Shown piece by piece: positions 7,507-16,572 of a stretch of 64,000 nucleotides of DNA. The position numbers and the translations under genes are program-made. The first letter of the stretch is position 1. The number at the start of each line of letters is the position of its first letter. Source of the DNA: Actinoallomurus liliacearum (GTDB lineage Bacteria; Actinomycetota; Actinomycetes; Streptosporangiales; Streptosporangiaceae); contig NZ_BAABHJ010000027.1 of the NCBI RefSeq assembly GCF_039542035.1, positions 248,001 to 312,000 of the forward strand. The letters are read 5' to 3'. The notes beneath the pieces are model-generated. The model made no database searches, was not told the origin of the DNA, and saw nothing but the letters and a program-made list of their open reading frames with translations.

Positions 7507-8739
7507 GTGACCGCGGCGCAGCCGGAGTTCGGAGGCGCGCCTCTCGGGGCGGTACCGCTGTACGGGCGGCGCTTCACCGAGGACACCGAGGAGCTCTTCC
7601 GGGAGATGCGGCGCGACCACGGACCGGTCGTGCCCGTCGTACTCGAGAGCGGCGAGCCCGCGTGGCTGGTCATCGGTTACCGCGAGGTCCACCGGGTCCT
7701 CACCGACGGGCAGTCGTTCGCGCGCGACCCGTACCGCTGCCACGGCCCGGACTATGTGCCGCCGCAGAGCTCGGGGTACCTGCCCGGCATCCTGATGTTC
7801 CTGGACGGGCCCCTTCACGCGAAGCGCGCCGGCGCGATCGCGACCGCGCTCGCCGAGGTGGACCCGTTCGAGCTGCGCGGCGACTGCGAGCGGTTCTCCG
7901 ACCGGCTGATCGACGCGTTCGCCGCCGCCGGCAAGGCCGATCTCATCGAGCAGTACGCCTACCACCTGCCGATGCTCGTCATGGGGAACATGCTCGGGCT
8001 GCCCGACTCACAGCTGATGGCCGTCGCGCAGGACATGAAGATGATGAACGACGGCCGGGAGGACGCCATCGACGCGTTCGGCCGGTTCGTCGTGACGATG
8101 ACGGAGCTCATCGCGCGCAAGCGCGAGCGGCCCGGCCCGGACATGACGTCCCGCGTGCTCGCGTACTCCACCGAGCTCACCGACGACGAACTGATCGGGG
8201 ACCTCCTCGTCGTGATGTCCGGTGGCCAGGAGAACACCGCCCACTGGATCGGCAACACGCTGCGTCTCATGCTGACCGACGATCGGTTCTCGCTGACCCT
8301 CTCGGGCGGTCGCCGCAGCGTCGGCCAGGCGCTCAACGAGGTGCTGTGGGAGGACTCTCCGATGAAGACCTCCCCACCCCGCTGGGCGGTCCGGGACACC
8401 GACCTCGGCGGCCGGGCCATCCGAGCCGGCGACGTGGTCATCGTCGGGCCGGCCGGCGCCAACGCCGACCCGCTGGTACGGCCCGCCGCCGACGGTCACT
8501 CGGGCGGCAACCAGGCCCACCTGGCGTTCGGCGCCGGCGAGCACGGATGCCCGGACCCGGCGCCCGAGCTCGCCGAGGTCATGGCGCACACCGCCATCGA
8601 GGTGCTCCTCGACCGGCTTCCGGACGTGCGGCTCGCGGTTCCGGAGGACGCGCTCGAGTGGCGGCCGGCCTTCCACATCCGCGGCCTGTCGGCGCTGCCG
8701 GTGCGCTTCGAACCGACGTACGTCGTCCAGCGGGGCTGA
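7507..8739 (+). CDS. Cytochrome P450 lacking the ExxR motif (CYP157-like)
   Basis: 410 aa, GTG start. The heme-binding loop FGAGEHGC has the ligand Cys at residue 348. The I-helix reads GGQENTAH (residues 239-246), with Asn where the usual oxygen-activating Thr stands and Thr one place later. In the K-helix, where ExxR is expected, the protein reads EVLW (278-281). This combination is known from the CYP157 family of streptomycetes, which was described as lacking ExxR. Those P450s usually sit in conservon operons beside GTPase-type genes. Here the flanking genes are an acetyltransferase and a lipoprotein, and no ferredoxin gene is adjacent. Cytoplasmic; substrate unknown; activity uncertain. 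Confidence 0.87.
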   Translation: MTAAQPEFGGAPLGAVPLYGRRFTEDTEELFREMRRDHGPVVPVVLESGEPAWLVIGYREVHRVLTDGQSFARDPYRCHGPDYVPPQSSGYLPGILMFLDGPLHAKRAGAIATALAEVDPFELRGDCERFSDRLIDAFAAAGKADLIEQYAYHLPMLVMGNMLGLPDSQLMAVAQDMKMMNDGREDAIDAFGRFVVTMTELIARKRERPGPDMTSRVLAYSTELTDDELIGDLLVVMSGGQENTAHWIGNTLRLMLTDDRFSLTLSGGRRSVGQALNEVLWEDSPMKTSPPRWAVRDTDLGGRAIRAGDVVIVGPAGANADPLVRPAADGHSGGNQAHLAFGAGEHGCPDPAPELAEVMAHTAIEVLLDRLPDVRLAVPEDALEWRPAFHIRGLSALPVRFEPTYVVQRG

Positions 8740-8799
8740 CCGGCAGAGCCGCGCCGTCACCCGCTCGGACGGCGTGGACGGGAGCCGGGAGGCCGGCGG

Positions 8800-9768
8800 T
8801 CAGCTTCCGGTCGCGCTGATCGCGTGTGCCCCGCTGGTCACGACGGAGGGCAGGCCGGTGGAGGGAACATAAGTCCCGTACGTCCACAGCCACTCGCCGG
8901 TGAAGCGGTTGTAGTAGCGCTTCGGCCCCAGACCGAGGAAGTCGTCGGAGGGTTTGTACCACACGTCCGGCTTCGTCGCCGTGTAGCGGAGCCCCTGGAC
9001 CACGGCGCTCAGAACGAGCGCGCCACCGTCGGTGGTCTTCAAGGCGTAGACGGGTTGCGGCCGGGCCTTCCACTCGGTACGGCCCTGCCACCGGTTGCCG
9101 CTGTTGATCTGCAGTACGGACTTGGCCCAGTTTCTGCCGAGCGTGGAGGTGAGGGGGCCGGAGGCGAACTTCTCCGGGGACTTCTGACGGGCGGCGGTGT
9201 AGGTCAGGTAGGTGGAGAGCCGGGTGCCGACGTCGAGGGCCGGTCCGGTCGTCACCGCGGTCGCCGAGCCGTCCGCGCCGCGGGCGATCGACGGCAGCTT
9301 CTGGCCCTTCGCCAGCCAGGAGCCGGCGGCGGCCTTGTACTTGCCCCCGCCGGTGTCGACCATCACGAGGAACTCCTTGTCCTTACTTCCGCGCACCTGA
9401 GCGAAGACCGCGAACCAGGCCGGGCTCACGTCACGCGGGATGAAGAACTGGGGGCTCTGGTAGTAGAAGGCCTTGATCTTCTTTTCCTGCTTGGCCCGGA
9501 TGCGCTTGTTGCCGACCAGGTCGACCTCGAGCATCGGCCCGGTCTCGTTCTCGCGCAGCAGCGCGTCGGAGACCTTGGCGTTCGCCTCGTTGTTGACCCG
9601 TTCGTAGTTGGTGAAGATCGTTCGCGCCTGCGCCTCGGTCAGCGCGGGGGCCGCGTGCGGCTTGGCCGACGCGGACGGGTGCTGTGCCGCCGGCTTGGTC
9701 TTACCGCCGCACCCCGCGGCGGCCAGCACGCTGAGGGCGACAGACCCGAGGACGATCCCTTTTCGCAC
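8800..9768 (-). CDS. Secreted lipoprotein of unknown function
   Basis: 322 aa from GTG 9768, preceded by GGAG at 7-nt spacing. The longer open frame upstream is not needed. The N-terminus is a lipoprotein signal: RKGIVLGSVALSVLAAAGCGG with the lipobox ending at Cys, so the protein should be anchored on the outer face of the membrane. The mature part starts with a Lys/Pro/Ala linker. It continues with TEAQARTIFTNYERVNNEAN and further alternating helix/strand segments, and ends near YNRFTGEWLWTYGTYVPSTG. I think it belongs to a conserved actinobacterial lipoprotein family (perhaps DUF8094), but I cannot confirm this. Confidence 0.8.
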   Translation of the reverse strand: MRKGIVLGSVALSVLAAAGCGGKTKPAAQHPSASAKPHAAPALTEAQARTIFTNYERVNNEANAKVSDALLRENETGPMLEVDLVGNKRIRAKQEKKIKAFYYQSPQFFIPRDVSPAWFAVFAQVRGSKDKEFLVMVDTGGGKYKAAAGSWLAKGQKLPSIARGADGSATAVTTGPALDVGTRLSTYLTYTAARQKSPEKFASGPLTSTLGRNWAKSVLQINSGNRWQGRTEWKARPQPVYALKTTDGGALVLSAVVQGLRYTATKPDVWYKPSDDFLGLGPKRYYNRFTGEWLWTYGTYVPSTGLPSVVTSGAHAISATGS

Positions 9769-9963
9769 GTGGAAGCTCCGTAAAAAGGAAGTAAAACGCG
9801 AAAATGATACTGAACGTCGCAGGTCGGCCCCGAAGCGGGGCCTCCGCGCCGGGTACGGGCGGACCTTCGTGAACCGTCCGACGGACCGCCCCCTGAGCAC
9901 GGCCGGCGCCGCTTCAAGATCACGTCATACTGGAACCCGGCAGGTGGCGAGGAGGCGGAGCGG

Positions 9964-10866
9964 ATGGTTCCCGAGCAGGCGGAGTACGACGTCGTCGTGG
10001 TCGGCGGCAGCGGGGTGGACACGATCGTGCGCGTCGGCTCGCTGCCGGTCCCGCTCGCGGACTCGGTCGCCGTCCCGCCCATCGAGGAGTGGCCCGGCCA
10101 CACCGGCGGGAACGTCGCCCTCGGCACCCGAGCGCTCGGCCTGTCGGTCGCGCTGCTCGACTACATCGGCGACGACTGGATCGGCGCACAGGTACGCACG
10201 CGGCTCGCCGAGGGGGACGTGCAGTTCGCCCCGATGATCTCCCCCGCCGGCACCCGCCGCGCCGTGAACCTGGTGGACGCGACCGGCCGCCGGATGTCCT
10301 TCTACGACGGCCGTGACCCGGCGGACCTGCGGATGCCGAGGGAGCACTACCTCCCCTGGCTGAGCCGGGCCCGCCACGTCCACCTGTCGATCATGAACTT
10401 CGCGCGTTTCCTCTACGACGACATCGCGGACCTCGGGGTCACGGTCTCCACGGACCTGCACGACTGGGACGGGCTGGCCGACCACCATCGGGAGTTCGCG
10501 CTCCGCTCCGACCTCGTCTTCTTCAGCGCCGCGGGCGCGGGCGAGGGCTTCACCACGGTGATGCGGGAGATCCTCCGCGAGGGCCGCGCGGAGACCGTGG
10601 TGGCCACGGCCGGCGCGGACGGCGCGTACGTCCTCACCCGGGACGGCGGCCCCACCCCGCGGCACATCCCGGCGACCGTCCCGCCCGCACCGGTGGTGGA
10701 CTCGAACGGCGCGGGCGACGCGTTCGTCTGCGGCTTCCTGTACGGCAGGCTCGCCGGCCGGGACGTGGAAGAGTGCGCCCGCCTCGGCGCGGTCGCGGGC
10801 GCCTACGCCTGTACGGCCCCGGGCTCCACCGCGCTCATCTCCGCCGAGGCCCTGCGCACGGCGTAG
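9964..10866 (+). CDS. PfkB-family carbohydrate kinase
   Basis: 300 aa, ATG preceded by a purine-rich GAGGAGGCGGAG. The first PfkB signature is in the GHTGGNVALGTRALG region and the second in DSNGAGDAFVCGFLYG, where the Asp of GAGD (residue 252) is the catalytic base. The sugar-binding Asp/Gly residues near the N-terminus (VVGGSGVDTIVRVG) are recognisable. It phosphorylates a sugar or nucleoside with ATP in the cytoplasm; ribokinase-type substrates are the usual choice. The gene is monocistronic and about 50 kb from the rhamnose operon. PfkB kinases are not rhamnulokinases, so it should not be taken as the missing enzyme of that pathway. Confidence 0.85.
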   Translation: MVPEQAEYDVVVVGGSGVDTIVRVGSLPVPLADSVAVPPIEEWPGHTGGNVALGTRALGLSVALLDYIGDDWIGAQVRTRLAEGDVQFAPMISPAGTRRAVNLVDATGRRMSFYDGRDPADLRMPREHYLPWLSRARHVHLSIMNFARFLYDDIADLGVTVSTDLHDWDGLADHHREFALRSDLVFFSAAGAGEGFTTVMREILREGRAETVVATAGADGAYVLTRDGGPTPRHIPATVPPAPVVDSNGAGDAFVCGFLYGRLAGRDVEECARLGAVAGAYACTAPGSTALISAEALRTA

Positions 10867-10919
10867 CCCACCTCCGGGTTCCGGAAGCAGGGGCCGCGGC
10901 ACGCGCGACCGGCCGATCG

Positions 10920-10945
10920 GGAGCCTCCTCTTTCCCCGAGGCTTC
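10920..10945 (+). terminator. Hairpin downstream of the sugar kinase
   Basis: GGAGCCTC pairs with GAGGCTTC (one G-U) across a 10-nt pyrimidine loop, 54 bp after the kinase stop. Confidence 0.4.
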
Positions 10946-11064
10946 GTAACACCCGTCCCCCGAGTTACACGAAGGTAATTCCGCCGCAACCGGCAGCGTG
11001 AAGATCGCTGGAACCCTTCTCGCCGATGGGGCTTTTGTCCCGCGTCGTACGAGAAAGGGACTTG

Positions 11065-13443
11065 ATGAGACTTTCGGCGAGATCCATCGCCTTCGGGGTG
11101 GCGTTCGCCCTCGGCGTCACCCTCCTGCCGACCGCCGCGACCGCGACGCCCGGCACCCCCTCACCCGACGGATCCTGGTCCGTGACCCCGGTACACGGCG
11201 GCTACCGGGTCACGCTGCACCTGGACCGGGAACTGGAGGCCAGGGACGCCCTCCCCGAGATCGCGGTGAACGGCAGGTCGGTGGGGTACGCCCAGCAGTC
11301 ACCCGACGGCCGCACGCTGACCGTGACCACCACCGACCGGACGGCGGCCGAGGCGTCCTCGGTCCAGGTCGCCTGGAACGGCACGGTACCCGGCTCGACG
11401 ACGGGTACGACGTCCGCGAAGGCGACGCCGAAGCCTCACGCCTCCCGTACGTCGCCGCCGGTGGACCCGGCCGCGCCGGGCCCGTACGGAATCGATCGCG
11501 CCGACTACGACTTCGGCGACACCGCGCTGAAACTGTCCGGCCTCGGGGACCGCGTCGTCGAAGAGCGCGCCGCGGTGTGGGTGCCGAAGAACGCGCCTGG
11601 ACCGCGACCGGTCGTGATCTTCCTCCACGGGCGCCACTCCGCCTGCTACGACCCGGTGGCCAAGAAGACCGACAACACGCACTGGCCGTGCGCCGACGGG
11701 TACCAGCCCATCCCCAGCCACCGCGGTTACGACAAGTCCGCCGAGGTCCTGGCGAGCCGCGGTTACGTCGTCGTCTCCATCAGCGCGAACGGCATCAACG
11801 CCCAGGACAACCCGTACAGCGACGACGCCGGCACGCTGGCCCGCGGTCAGCTGGTGCTGGACCATCTCGACCTGCTCGCGCGGGCGAACGACGGCCGAGC
11901 GCCGGGCATGAGCCCGCTGCTGAAGGGGCGGCTCGATCTGAAGGACGTCGGGCTCATGGGCCACTCGCGCGGCGGCGAGGGCGTGGTCAAGGCCGCGCTG
12001 CTCAACGCGGCGCTGCCGCGCCCGTACGGCATCAAGGCGGTGCTGCCGCTCGCGCCCATCGACTTCGGCCGCGAGACGCTGCCGGACGTTCCGATGGCGG
12101 TGATCCTGCCGTACTGCGACGGTGACGTGTCCAACCTGCAGGGTCAGCACTTCTACGAGGACACGCGGTACGCCCACACCTCGGACGGAGTGCTGCGCTC
12201 CTCGCTGCTGGTCATGGGCGCCGACCACAACTTCTTCAACACCGAGTGGACGCCGGGCGTCGCCGTGGCCCCGGCCAGTGACGACTGGTCCAGCCAGAGC
12301 GACGCCACCTGCGGGACGAACTCGCCGACCTCCATCCGCCTCACCGCGGCCGAGCAGTACCAGGTGGGCGTCGACTACGTCGCGGGCTTCTTCCGGCTGG
12401 TGATGGGACACGAGACGGGCCTGGCGCCGATGTTCGACGGCAGCACGGGCACGGAGATCTCCGTCGGCGCGGCCACCGTGTACCAGGAGAGCCAGGCCCC
12501 GACCGGGGACCGGCTCGACCTCGCGCCGCTGCGCGGACCGGCGTCGAACGTCGAGTTCTCCCCGGCGGAGGCCGGGCGGTTCTGCGCGAGCATGGGCGGC
12601 CGATCGCCGCAGAGCGGGCTGCCGTCCTGCACGATGTCCACCTCGACGGGCCGGTTCCCGTCCTTCACCCCGGCGAACTACGGCGGGAACGTGACGGCGA
12701 CGCCGCTGCTGCACCTGAGCTGGACCGCCCCCACGTCGATGAGCGTGGACCTGCCCCGAAGCCGCTCCAACGTCAAGAAGTACGCCGCCCTCACCCTTCG
12801 GGCGGCGCTGGACGACGCCGGCGTGTCCGCGGACCTGAAGATCACGGTCGTGGACGGCGCCGGCCGCACGCAGTCGACGACGGTGTCCGGACTCGGCGAC
12901 GCCCTCACCTCGTTCCCCGGATCGGGCACCCTGCTGCCCAAGACCTGGCTGCGTACGATCCGGTGGCCGGTGGCGGAGATGACCGGCGTCAAGGTGAACG
13001 ACCTCCGGCAGGTCGTCATCTCCACCGCGACGCCCACGGGCGGGGTGTTCCTCTCCGACCTGGCCTTCCAGGACTCCGGGGTCGGCGAGGGCGGTCCGAG
13101 CGAGCTCCCGCAGGTGTCCATCGTCGGCACGACCGTGAACGAGGGCGACGGCCCGGGCACCGCGACCGTCACCCTACGGCTGTCGGAGACCAGCAAGGTC
13201 CCGGTGACCGCGAGCGTGCAGACGCTGGCCGGAACCGGCACCCAGGTCGCCACCGGCGCCCAGCAGGTCGTCATCGAGCCGGGGCGGCGCGAGGTGGCGG
13301 TGCGGATCCCGGTCAACGGCGACACCGTACCGGCGGCGACGACCGACACGGTCTACAAGGTGTTCGTGGTCGATCCGACCGACGCGGTGGTCGGCCAGAA
13401 CTTCGCGCACCTCACCGTGCACGACGACGACCCGGCCGCATAA
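11065..13443 (+). CDS. Large secreted alpha/beta hydrolase with C-terminal Calx-beta-like domain
   Basis: 792 aa. ATG 11065 was chosen because AAAGGGA precedes it and it opens directly into a signal peptide (MRLSARSIAFGVAFALGV, Ala-rich cleavage region near TATA). The catalytic domain shows VVIFLHGRHSACYDP (oxyanion strand), a PAF-acetylhydrolase/chlorophyllase-like layout and the nucleophile elbow GHSRGGEG with Ser301. An acidic residue follows at IDFG or YCDGD, and MGADHNFFNTEW probably holds the catalytic His. The end, PQVSIVGTTVNEGDGPGTAT onward, reads as a Calx-beta domain, an extracellular adhesion or calcium-binding fold. Likely an extracellular esterase or lipase; the substrate is unknown. 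Confidence 0.83.
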   Translation: MRLSARSIAFGVAFALGVTLLPTAATATPGTPSPDGSWSVTPVHGGYRVTLHLDRELEARDALPEIAVNGRSVGYAQQSPDGRTLTVTTTDRTAAEASSVQVAWNGTVPGSTTGTTSAKATPKPHASRTSPPVDPAAPGPYGIDRADYDFGDTALKLSGLGDRVVEERAAVWVPKNAPGPRPVVIFLHGRHSACYDPVAKKTDNTHWPCADGYQPIPSHRGYDKSAEVLASRGYVVVSISANGINAQDNPYSDDAGTLARGQLVLDHLDLLARANDGRAPGMSPLLKGRLDLKDVGLMGHSRGGEGVVKAALLNAALPRPYGIKAVLPLAPIDFGRETLPDVPMAVILPYCDGDVSNLQGQHFYEDTRYAHTSDGVLRSSLLVMGADHNFFNTEWTPGVAVAPASDDWSSQSDATCGTNSPTSIRLTAAEQYQVGVDYVAGFFRLVMGHETGLAPMFDGSTGTEISVGAATVYQESQAPTGDRLDLAPLRGPASNVEFSPAEAGRFCASMGGRSPQSGLPSCTMSTSTGRFPSFTPANYGGNVTATPLLHLSWTAPTSMSVDLPRSRSNVKKYAALTLRAALDDAGVSADLKITVVDGAGRTQSTTVSGLGDALTSFPGSGTLLPKTWLRTIRWPVAEMTGVKVNDLRQVVISTATPTGGVFLSDLAFQDSGVGEGGPSELPQVSIVGTTVNEGDGPGTATVTLRLSETSKVPVTASVQTLAGTGTQVATGAQQVVIEPGRREVAVRIPVNGDTVPAATTDTVYKVFVVDPTDAVVGQNFAHLTVHDDDPAA

Positions 13444-13485
13444 CCTCGGATCCTGACCGGAAAGGACCGCCAGGTGTCACCGGGA

Positions 13486-13507
13486 CCGCAGGCCCGCCGG
13501 CCTGCGG
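13486..13507 (+). terminator. 9-bp GC hairpin after the secreted hydrolase
   Basis: CCGCAGGCC / GGCCTGCGG with a CGCC loop, 43 bp beyond the stop codon. Confidence 0.6.
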
Positions 13508-13588
13508 GCCCGGCGGGGCGACGGTCCGGTCCCACGAACCCACCGCCCTCCACCCGACCCGAGGATCACGAACGGTTCTGAGGAGAGT

Positions 13589-13765
13589 TCACGCGCGGAA
13601 CTCCGGGTCCTCCGCCCGGAGCGCCCGGTCCTCCCAGTACGCGGCGCGATCCTGGGCGCGGGTCATGAGGTGGCTTCTGACCGCTACGACGATGTTCGCC
13701 GTGACGAAGGCTCCCACGATGCCCCCTGTGGCAACGCTCGCGGCGATCGTGATGAGGGCGTTCAC
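13589..13765 (-). CDS. Small single-pass membrane protein, 58 aa
   Basis: GTG 13765 has GGGCGGA upstream at suitable spacing. The first 30 residues (VNALITIAASVATGGIVGAF and onward) form one transmembrane helix. A basic, polar tail follows (TRAQDRAAYWEDRALRAEDP). No family is recognised. It is divergent from the 647-aa gene, whose start lies 158 bp away. Reality as a gene is uncertain because it is short. Confidence 0.42.
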   Translation of the reverse strand: MNALITIAASVATGGIVGAFVTANIVVAVRSHLMTRAQDRAAYWEDRALRAEDPEFRA

Positions 13766-13923
13766 GGCGATCCGCCCATGAGGGCGCGGTGTTCGATCAT
13801 TGGAGCTCGGGTTCCCTTCCGGTCGAAGCGTCGGAAGGGAGGCGCCTCCCTTGGTCAAGCACACCATGTCCATCCGGGGGCCTCCTGGTTGCAACCTGGT
13901 GATGGCCCGGCGAAAATCGGGAT

Positions 13924-15867
13924 GTGCCGGAGGAATCGGGGACGCCAGACTTCGCGCGGCTGGTCGCCGATCTCAAACTCCTCCGCGAGAAAGGGCTGAC
14001 CAGGCTCCGCCGGATCAACGTTCCGGCACTGGAAGAAGCGACACGGCGGTGCCGGCCGAACTCCTCGGCCTCGACGCAACCCGCGATCGAAGAACTCCTC
14101 AGATCTGCGGTGTCCCGGATAGGCGGCGGATTCCTCGGCGAGGCCGCCGAGTACACCTTCGGATTGGTCTCCGGAACGCGGGCCTGGCCGGCGCAGCAAC
14201 GACGGCGAAAGGCCGCCGAGATCTGCGGCGTGACGACGGACCACTTCAGGAAGTCCTACGAGATCACGATCCTCGAACAGGTGGCCGAGGAGATGATCGC
14301 CTCCATCGAGCGGTCGTCGACGCCTTCCGGCGGGGAACCGAAGGCTTCGGCGGCCGGCGACACGCCTGGCACCGGGCACATCGTGATGCGCACGGTCGTC
14401 GGCGACGCCGTCTTCGTCGAACGCCTGGCCGAGGCCACCAGCGCCACGATCGTGGATCCGACCCACGAGGACCTGGCCGATCATCTGGAACGCGCACTGG
14501 CCCGCAAGAGGCGGAGGTCCGGCCCGGCCGCCTTCTGGGAGGAGCTTCGGATCGTCTTCCTGAACGACGACCTCCTCGGCTTCGTACGGGACGACCTGAC
14601 CGTCCAGTTCCCCGACGCCGCGGAGGCGGCCCGCGAACGACGGCAGCGTGCGGGCCTCGCCAGGCGCACAGTCACGTCATTACTGCTGCGCCTCGGCACT
14701 CCCGGCCGGTGGAGCGTCCACTCGTACGCGGGGCTCGTCCAGTTCCCGGGCGCGGTGCTCCGGACGGCCGACGGTCACAACCTCGTTCACCTGACCGGAG
14801 CGCGCTCACATCGAGCCGGGCCGGAGATACTGCGTTTCGAGTTCGAGGATCGACCCGACCACTACTTCGAGTCGGTCTTCCAGGAGGTGGTGGAGAACAG
14901 CAGGGAAGAGCACGAGGTGGTGCTCGTCGGCTCTCCGACCGAAGCGGGATTCGCCTGCTCGGGCGCGCGGTTCCGGCGCGGGGTGATGATCCCGCAGCAG
15001 AACATCCACGACTGGCTGCCGGCGGTCGTGATAATCACCTGGCGACGAAAGGGCGGCAGCATAGAGCCGCTTCTGGAGATCAATACCCCGAAGAACTCCA
15101 CCAGGGAGCTCGGGAAGGCGTCGCATCTCAGCGGGTACGTGAATCAACGCGACCACGTGACACAGGACTCGGCGAACAGCACGGCCCCGAATTTCCTGAT
15201 CGGACCGGCGACCGCCAAGGCCGCGGTCCTCCGCGAGCTGCGGGACGAGCTCCGCGTGACCGAACTGCCGCGGGAGCCACGGCTCACGAGCACACCCGGG
15301 TTCTACTACCCGGACAAGGAGAACCTCTTCTTCTACGTCTTCGAGGTCGAGATCCCCGCCGAGACGCGCTTCGCCCCGAGCACGCACATGTACCCCTGGT
15401 CCGTGGAAGAGGTACTGCAGGTCCGCGAGCACCAGGTCGTCAACAACACGATCCTCGCGCTGACGGAGGACGGGCTCACGCGCGGGCAGCGCAGAATGGC
15501 CCTCACGATCGCGGGCCTGAACCTCACCGTCCACGGCCACGACGACCTGGCCCGGCGCGTGTCCGAGCAGAGCCGGCAGGACGAGCTCGACCGCCGGCTC
15601 GTCGAGGAGCTCACCGAACTCGCCGGCCGCTCGCGCTTCAGCCGCTACGCCGCCGGCCGGGAGCTCTCCATCGAGGGCCTGGCGGGCCTGCAGTATCGCA
15701 ACTTCTTCACCGACGTCCTTCCGGTGTACGCGCAGGTCGGCGTGCCCTCCGCCGCGAAGATCCTGGCCTCCCTGCACGCCGACCCGGCAAGGAGCCGGGC
15801 GATCGGCAGGCTGGCGGCCTCGTACGGTGACGAGCAGTTGATCACAGCGCTACCCATCGAGGTGTGA
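13924..15867 (+). CDS. 647-aa multidomain protein with a probable divergent Nudix fold, unknown function
   Basis: GTG start. Three regions can be separated. Residues about 1-125 are helical, with LLRSAVSRIGGGFLGEAAEY, FGLVSGTRAWPAQQRRRKAAE and a DHFRKSYEITILEQVAEEM helix. This recalls an N-terminal module I associate with various actinobacterial proteins of differing C-termini (recollection, not verified). Residues about 180-350 (AFWEELRIVFLNDDLLGFV, YFESVFQEVVENSREEHEVV) are unrecognised. Residues about 355-490 look like a Nudix fold: strand AVVIITWRRKGGSIEPLLE, SGYVNQRD, and AKAAVLRELRDELRVTEL, which resembles the REUxEExGU end of a Nudix box with the acidic helix only partly kept. No transmembrane segment is seen. 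It is followed after 12 bp by a methyltransferase gene and faces a true Nudix gene. Confidence 0.72.
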   Translation: MPEESGTPDFARLVADLKLLREKGLTRLRRINVPALEEATRRCRPNSSASTQPAIEELLRSAVSRIGGGFLGEAAEYTFGLVSGTRAWPAQQRRRKAAEICGVTTDHFRKSYEITILEQVAEEMIASIERSSTPSGGEPKASAAGDTPGTGHIVMRTVVGDAVFVERLAEATSATIVDPTHEDLADHLERALARKRRRSGPAAFWEELRIVFLNDDLLGFVRDDLTVQFPDAAEAARERRQRAGLARRTVTSLLLRLGTPGRWSVHSYAGLVQFPGAVLRTADGHNLVHLTGARSHRAGPEILRFEFEDRPDHYFESVFQEVVENSREEHEVVLVGSPTEAGFACSGARFRRGVMIPQQNIHDWLPAVVIITWRRKGGSIEPLLEINTPKNSTRELGKASHLSGYVNQRDHVTQDSANSTAPNFLIGPATAKAAVLRELRDELRVTELPREPRLTSTPGFYYPDKENLFFYVFEVEIPAETRFAPSTHMYPWSVEEVLQVREHQVVNNTILALTEDGLTRGQRRMALTIAGLNLTVHGHDDLARRVSEQSRQDELDRRLVEELTELAGRSRFSRYAAGRELSIEGLAGLQYRNFFTDVLPVYAQVGVPSAAKILASLHADPARSRAIGRLAASYGDEQLITALPIEV

Positions 15868-15879
15868 GGAGAGATCCGG

Positions 15880-16542
15880 GTGGACGTCGCGCAGTTCTTC
15901 CAAGCCGCCTACGGCCGGAACGAGCGGTACTGGTGGACGGTCCCCCAGCGGTACTCGACGGATCCGGAGGATCACCACGCCTCGGTCATCACCCGATCCG
16001 TGCTGCGGTACGCGCGGAGCCGGCCGCCGGGAAGGGCTCTCGATCTCGGCAGCGGCGAGGGCGCGGACGCGATCAGGCTCGCCCTGCTCGGCTGGCAGGT
16101 CGACGCGGTGGAGATCAGCGGCGCCGGCGCCGAGAAGATCGAACGCTTCGCCCGCGACACGGGCGTCGAGGTGACCGTGTACCACACCGACGCACGGTCG
16201 TACACCGCGCCCGCGCGCTATGACCTCATCGTCTGCAACGGCCTGCTGCACTACCTCCCGGACAAGGAGGAGGTGATCCGGAGCATGCAGGCGATGACTC
16301 ACCCGGGCGGGGCCAACGCGATCTCGTGCTGGAGCACGTTCACGCCCGTTCCGCGGAGCCACCGGATCGTACCGACGTATCCCGACGACGAGGACGGCGT
16401 CATAACGCGGCTCTATCGGGATTGGCGAAGGCCGCTGCACTACTTCGAACGCAATCGACTCGAGGCCAGTCACGACGATATGGGCGAGCACGTACACAGT
16501 CATATAAAGATGCTCGCCATCGCGCCGTCCAATGACCGATGA
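15880..16542 (+). CDS. SAM-dependent methyltransferase, TehB/class I type
   Basis: 220 aa from GTG 15880, 12 bp after the previous stop and preceded by GAGGAGAG, so clearly in one operon with the 647-aa gene. The SAM-binding motif I LDLGSGEGADAI is near residues 53-64, the acidic end of beta-2 is VDAVEI, motif II is YHTDARSYTAP, and YDLIVCNGLLHYLPDKEEV completes the Rossmann core. The order is that of TehB-like enzymes and other small-molecule methyltransferases. A C-terminal part with WRRPLHYFERN and EHVHSHIKMLAIAP resembles the end of TehB-like proteins. It acts in the cytoplasm; the acceptor is unknown. Confidence 0.85.
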   Translation: MDVAQFFQAAYGRNERYWWTVPQRYSTDPEDHHASVITRSVLRYARSRPPGRALDLGSGEGADAIRLALLGWQVDAVEISGAGAEKIERFARDTGVEVTVYHTDARSYTAPARYDLIVCNGLLHYLPDKEEVIRSMQAMTHPGGANAISCWSTFTPVPRSHRIVPTYPDDEDGVITRLYRDWRRPLHYFERNRLEASHDDMGEHVHSHIKMLAIAPSNDR

Positions 16543-16572
16543 GCCGAGAACCGGGCGATCCCGGCCGGCCGC

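Noticed and set aside
7507..8739. P450 as part of a secondary-metabolite cluster
   Set aside because: No synthase, carrier protein, glycosyltransferase or tailoring genes are nearby. The neighbours are an acetyltransferase and a lipoprotein gene.
9964..10866. PfkB kinase as the missing rhamnulokinase
   Set aside because: Rhamnulokinases belong to the FGGY family. This protein has PfkB signatures, is far from the rha operon and has no shared operator.
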